Source: Akkermansiaceae bacterium (GTDB lineage Bacteria; Verrucomicrobiota; Verrucomicrobiia; Verrucomicrobiales; Akkermansiaceae). Taken from it: 36,644 bases of DNA. The translations under genes were made by a program, and so were the position numbers. Of this stretch, positions 34,101 through 36,644 are shown one piece after another (position 1 is the stretch's first letter; each line of letters opens with the position of its first letter). The stretch lies in the NCBI GenBank assembly GCA_013001695.1, contig JABDMC010000262.1:1-36644 (forward strand). Direction: 5' to 3'. A model generated the notes under the pieces. That model had not been told where the DNA came from. It was given only the letters and a program-made list of their open reading frames with translations, and did not search any database.

Positions 34101-36644
34101 CTCAGCGACCTGAAGGAGTCGGAGGCTTTCGACGTCATCCGGACCGGGAGTGTCCCGCCGGCATTGAACGTCCTGGACGGCCCGGATCGGATCGTGGTCT
34201 GCAGTCCGGACACCAGCGGCACGGCCACCGTCACCATCCGGAACGAGGGGAACACCACGAGCCTGAACGTCGACTCGATCAGCTTCGCCGGCGGCACCGG
34301 CTTCAGCATCACCTCGCCCGGCATCCCCTTCGCGGTGGCGCCGCGGGCCACCGAGACGATCACCATCGAGTGGGACAGCGCCACCGCCGGCGGCACCGAC
34401 GAGGGCGCCACCATGACGATCTCGGACTCCGGCAACGCCCTTTCGACGGATCTCGAGGTCCGGGGCGGGTTCGGGTTCGTCGGCGGCTCGGTGGTTCTCG
34501 ACTACAACGACCACGTCCCCGGTGACATGGCGCAGGCCGCCAATTCCGGAACGGGCGTCGGCTTCACGGAGGCCCTCTGGAACCCGGACACCGGCACGCA
34601 GGTGGTGGTGGCGGGCGACATCAGCACGACGACCGTCACGGGCTATTCGGTCCCGGCAAGCGGCACGGCCCAGAGCCAGTCGACCACCACCGGGTCGGCC
34701 CTCGCGCAGGAGCGCCAGGTCAGCCTCGGCGGCGGCGTCAACCCGGTGTGGTTCTCCTTCATCGCCACCAAGCCCACCTCCGGGGGCCGGGTGGGGTTCG
34801 GCCTCAACACCGTCGGGACGACCTCCTCCGACCCGCGCCTCCTGTGGCTCAACAACAGCCTCCAGTGGCGGGCCAACGGGAATTTCCCGGCGACGCCCCT
34901 GAGCTCCACGTCCGACCCGACCGTGGTCGTGGGCCGCATCACCATCGACGTGGGGTCGGCGGGTGAAGACCGCATCGAACTCTGGGCGGGTCCCGCCGAC
35001 CTGTCGTCCATCGCCGCACTCGGGTCTCCCGATCTCGTCTACGAGGAAACCAACTCCCTGGGCAGCGGCATCAGCCGGATCAATCCCACCGTCTACGGTG
35101 GAGTTCCTGGCAACGAGCCGGGATTGGACAACCTGCGCTTCAGCGACCTGAAGGAGGACCTGGCCTTCGACGTGATCCGCACCGGGATCGTGCCGGTGGA
35201 GGATCCGCTCCTGGAAGTTGATGCCGGTGACAGCCCGGACTTCACCTTCGACAACATCTTCACGGCTTCGGGAAGCCGCACCATGACGTTCGTGAACAAC
35301 AGCGCGAGCGGGTCCGAGACCGTCACGATCAACAGCGTCTCCGTCACCTCGGACCCGGGCGGCGTCTTCGGGTCCCCGATCGTGACCTACAGCGGCACCA
35401 ACGTCCTCGGCGGCGGGGACACCGTGACGGTCGAGATCCCGGCCTCCTTCGCCGGTTCCGGGGCCTTCACGGGCGAACTCACCATCGACACCACCTCGAC
35501 CGGCCCCTTCGACCCCGACAACAACGACCAGGTCCTGCCGCTCAGCGTCGCCTTCTACATCGACGGGCAGAAGATCGCCGGCGGCGACATGGAGGGCGGC
35601 CTCGGCGATTTTGATGGCACCTCCGCGGCCATCGGTCCCGGCATCGCGCCCGGCTCGTCCGGAGGAGCCCGCGTGGCCGGCACCGGCGATCCCAGCGGAT
35701 CGGGCTCGGCGGAACTCTACCAGGCCGACAGCGTCCCCGACGGGGCGGACATGTTCGAGTTCACGGCCTACTTTTCGCCGATCGATACCACCCAGTGGTC
35801 GCTCTACACGGGATTCGATCCGAACGGCAGTATGGCTGATCGCAGCTTCCAGTGGGTTCTCTTCGGGGCGGACTCTCCGCAACCGGATGACCCCGATGGT
35901 GGTGGCGGGACCTTGGGATTCGACAGCACGGTGATGGCCAATGCCCTGATCAATATCGCCTACCTGCCCGACGGCGATTCCCTCGGCGGCACGCCCGGGT
36001 TCTACATCCATAACGGCAGCGTCTGGGGATACTCTGGCATCGGTGCCCTGCAGGGATCGGTCGACAACGGCGGTCCCGCCGGCGACGGGCTCCTCGATGC
36101 CTCCGTCGACCCGCTGGACATCATCAACGTCTACAAGCTCTCCGTGCGCGGCACCGGGTTTGGAACGGGCACGGCGTCCTACGACATCACGGTAACGAAA
36201 GTGTCCGGACCGGATTCCTTCACCAGCGCGACCGCTGCCGGGCTCACCGCCTTCAGCAACCTCAGTGGGAACACCAATACCCCGGCGGCCTACGGCTTCG
36301 CGACCTCCGACACGAGTTCGTCGGGTGCCTCGAGCACCTCCACTCCGTTCTGGGTCGACGACGTCTGCCTCCACGCCGGAGTGGCTCCCGATCCGCTCCT
36401 CACCGTCCTGCAGGCCCCGGGCGACATCATTGTCCTCGATCCGGACACGGATGGAACCACCACCCTCCTGGTGCGGAACGACGGAGGAAGCGCGAACCTC
36501 GATTTGAGTTCGCTGGACCTTACCGGGACCGGGTTCTCGCTGCTTTCCCCGAGCCTGCCGGTGACCTTGTCGCCCTTCGATACGCAGGCCCTCGTGCTGC
36601 GGTTCGACACCGCGGCGATCGCCCCGGAACTCGCGGCCATCACC
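31110..36644 (+). CDS. Giant secreted modular repeat protein, 3' end missing
   Basis: From ATG 31110 the frame has no stop codon to the window end: 1845 codons, incomplete. A signal peptide (MKTKPTRTRG, then LLAVLGLALGVHA) is followed by: discoidin-like domain (about 28-230); module A beta-sandwich (231-360); module B (361-669, ending PFWVDDVCF); C-D pairs at 670-1017 and 1018-1364; a second A (1365-1484); a second B (1485-1760); and the start of a third C (from 1761). C resembles choice-of-anchor D/ASH-type beta-sandwiches (IRNDG, EEITIEWDS), and D is LamG-like. No enzymatic motif was seen. An extracellular or cell-surface adhesive or structural role is inferred. The C-terminal anchor (PEP-CTERM, autotransporter or other) lies beyond the window. 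Confidence 0.9.
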   Translation, partial: MKTKPTRTRGTTLLAVLGLALGVHAQTLIPATSMTAEARHNYASREPGRVLNGVSNGGGFTADGSITTAALPADYRLDSTVGGTGTFGQVTNWTGNSATAQWFRVDLGADYSLDSMAFFNLCVNAAGAASTLNRGVLQADIYYRSAAAGPGGNSNGDGVDFDATGWTLLGTAGTQMFTKVPAPGDTSIAPDVVSFGGVTARYVAFDINSAHSGSNVGIAELLFFESSGVPDPILNVAPGSPDPDYDFGNVFGGAPAPTRTVTLVNDSVGGSATINIDSVTITDNGGGVFGGLTVTYDAGNTGTPPLLENGDTVSIEIAASPVGSGSATGNLEILTTSAGGTVTADFNDKNFPLSAEVIPAGEKLNPNPFMESGLADWDNVSGDGEAVPVSPGLAGGSSGMARVRGIGDASSTGPGDLEHPTSHMQSTGVPDGAPNWQLSAFFTPIDASTFGGYSEEATGATAADGAFSDRTFQLVVLSADTGRPFPGFDDAQAAGTLINIAYMPDGVQDNLGVPDFYVFNGDIAGTAFGGTWIPTGIGAIEGSIDNDGDLSTANGVGDGLLDPSVDPNDVVNAYRILVTGTGFGSPGASYDITVTKVSGPDTFVSGTATGLTAFQGVSGDSGTPAGYSFITSDVSSDLDTGSNQGDSGVPGLATPFWVDDVCFFNVAGPDPSLTVANNPGRIAVCSPDTTGTTSFTIRNDGTSNNLEIDSISFSGATGFSVNSPGIPFSVAAGASEEITIEWDSAAAGDSLETATVTVSDSTNGLSSDLLVKGGLASGGSVVLDYNDHLSGTLAQAGNADTGIGFTESLWNNGTGTQVVVAGDLSTTTVPGYSVPATGTPQSQSTNNTAARQQERQIDLGSGITPVWFSFLAQKPTSGGRVGVGFNTNTTNATDPRLLWIGDTLAYRVGVANVATVSLTSTSDTQLIVGRISINDGTGGEDRIEVWVNPGDMSSVAALGAPDINYAGTNSLGSGLTRLNPSAYGATGGDAPILDNVRLSDLKESEAFDVIRTGSVPPALNVLDGPDRIVVCSPDTSGTATVTIRNEGNTTSLNVDSISFAGGTGFSITSPGIPFAVAPRATETITIEWDSATAGGTDEGATMTISDSGNALSTDLEVRGGFGFVGGSVVLDYNDHVPGDMAQAANSGTGVGFTEALWNPDTGTQVVVAGDISTTTVTGYSVPASGTAQSQSTTTGSALAQERQVSLGGGVNPVWFSFIATKPTSGGRVGFGLNTVGTTSSDPRLLWLNNSLQWRANGNFPATPLSSTSDPTVVVGRITIDVGSAGEDRIELWAGPADLSSIAALGSPDLVYEETNSLGSGISRINPTVYGGVPGNEPGLDNLRFSDLKEDLAFDVIRTGIVPVEDPLLEVDAGDSPDFTFDNIFTASGSRTMTFVNNSASGSETVTINSVSVTSDPGGVFGSPIVTYSGTNVLGGGDTVTVEIPASFAGSGAFTGELTIDTTSTGPFDPDNNDQVLPLSVAFYIDGQKIAGGDMEGGLGDFDGTSAAIGPGIAPGSSGGARVAGTGDPSGSGSAELYQADSVPDGADMFEFTAYFSPIDTTQWSLYTGFDPNGSMADRSFQWVLFGADSPQPDDPDGGGGTLGFDSTVMANALINIAYLPDGDSLGGTPGFYIHNGSVWGYSGIGALQGSVDNGGPAGDGLLDASVDPLDIINVYKLSVRGTGFGTGTASYDITVTKVSGPDSFTSATAAGLTAFSNLSGNTNTPAAYGFATSDTSSSGASSTSTPFWVDDVCLHAGVAPDPLLTVLQAPGDIIVLDPDTDGTTTLLVRNDGGSANLDLSSLDLTGTGFSLLSPSLPVTLSPFDTQALVLRFDTAAIAPELAAIT
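31800..33116 (+). repeat. First A-B module pair of the giant protein
   Basis: Module A (DPILNVAP to FPLSAEV) and module B (to PFWVDDVCFF) recur at 35202-36389. Matching landmarks include NDSVGG/NNSASG, GGVFG, SYDITVTKVSGPD, and GDGLLDPSVDP/GDGLLDASVDP. A also matches residues 208-329 of the DUF1800 protein. Confidence 0.75.
33117..35201 (+). repeat. Two tandem C-D modules of the giant protein
   Basis: The pair at 33117-34160 repeats at 34161-35201. The same landmark, VCSPDT, recurs 1038 bp (346 residues) apart at 33162 and 34200. ITIEWDSA, GSVVLDYNDH and GFTE...LWN are nearly identical in both, as are NSLGSG and FDVIRTG. Confidence 0.85.
35202..36389 (+). repeat. Second A-B module pair of the giant protein
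   Basis: A second copy of A (DPLLEVDAGD to LPLSVAFY) and B (GGDMEGG to PFWVDDVCLH). Its A copy is closer in wording to the DUF1800 protein (TSTGPFDPDNND, LPLSVAFY) than the first copy is. Confidence 0.75.

Noticed and set aside
32757-36374. 1205-codon open frame on the minus strand opposite the giant gene
   Set aside because: It is rich in Arg, Gly, Val and Asp with no domain or signal, while the plus-strand frame has a signal peptide and repeated modules. High GC makes antisense stops rare.

Overview
This is a GC-rich (roughly two-thirds G+C), densely coding bacterial chromosome segment. I infer a member of Verrucomicrobiota. The evidence is a DUF1800/DUF1501 secreted-protein pair, a PEP-CTERM protein, a solitary pseudopilin of the kind common in the PVC superphylum, a small basic protein starting MGKQYNKV, an S16 with a low-complexity acidic tail, and a SecA of 1065 residues. 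No rRNA, tRNA, CRISPR array, transposase or phage gene was seen.

Layout. (1) 1-4691, plus strand: a tight four-gene set (isopropylmalate/isocitrate dehydrogenase-like enzyme cut by the window edge, aldehyde dehydrogenase, SAM-dependent methyltransferase, PaaK/CapK-type adenylate-forming ligase). It runs tail to tail into a PhyH-type Fe(II)/2-oxoglutarate dioxygenase. This looks like an accessory, perhaps biosynthetic, pathway. (2) 5878-7863: a PfkB sugar kinase and a short-chain dehydrogenase, divergent, fitting hexuronate/ketodeoxygluconate metabolism. (3) 8046-13058: secA, rpsU (bS21) and fabF. (4) 13121-19760, all minus: a TonB-type energizing set (ExbB, ExbD, TonB-like protein, membrane zinc ribbon) ahead of fabF, then glnS, an M20 peptidase, a small membrane protein, a NYN-domain protein and a lysine/alanine-rich basic protein. 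(5) 19823-23472: an RlmI-like rRNA methyltransferase, a small membrane-anchored protein, rpsP (bS16) with an acidic repeat tail, a three-copy REP-like array, a LOG-family protein and an aquaporin. (6) 23530-29605, minus: a DUF1800, DUF1501, GspG-like and pseudopilin gene set. (7) 30111 to the window end, plus: a PEP-CTERM protein and a giant secreted modular protein of at least 1845 residues with no stop codon before the edge.

The right-hand 13 kb is the most unusual part. The giant protein, the DUF1800 protein and the PEP-CTERM protein appear to share building blocks: a discoidin-like domain plus a beta-sandwich in the first two, and a LamG-like module between the first and third. The giant protein also repeats its modules internally. 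Several genes end in perfect GC hairpins at or close to the stop codon that lack a T-tract, and one REP-like core recurs at dispersed sites. Functional statements come from motifs read by eye; no database search was possible.
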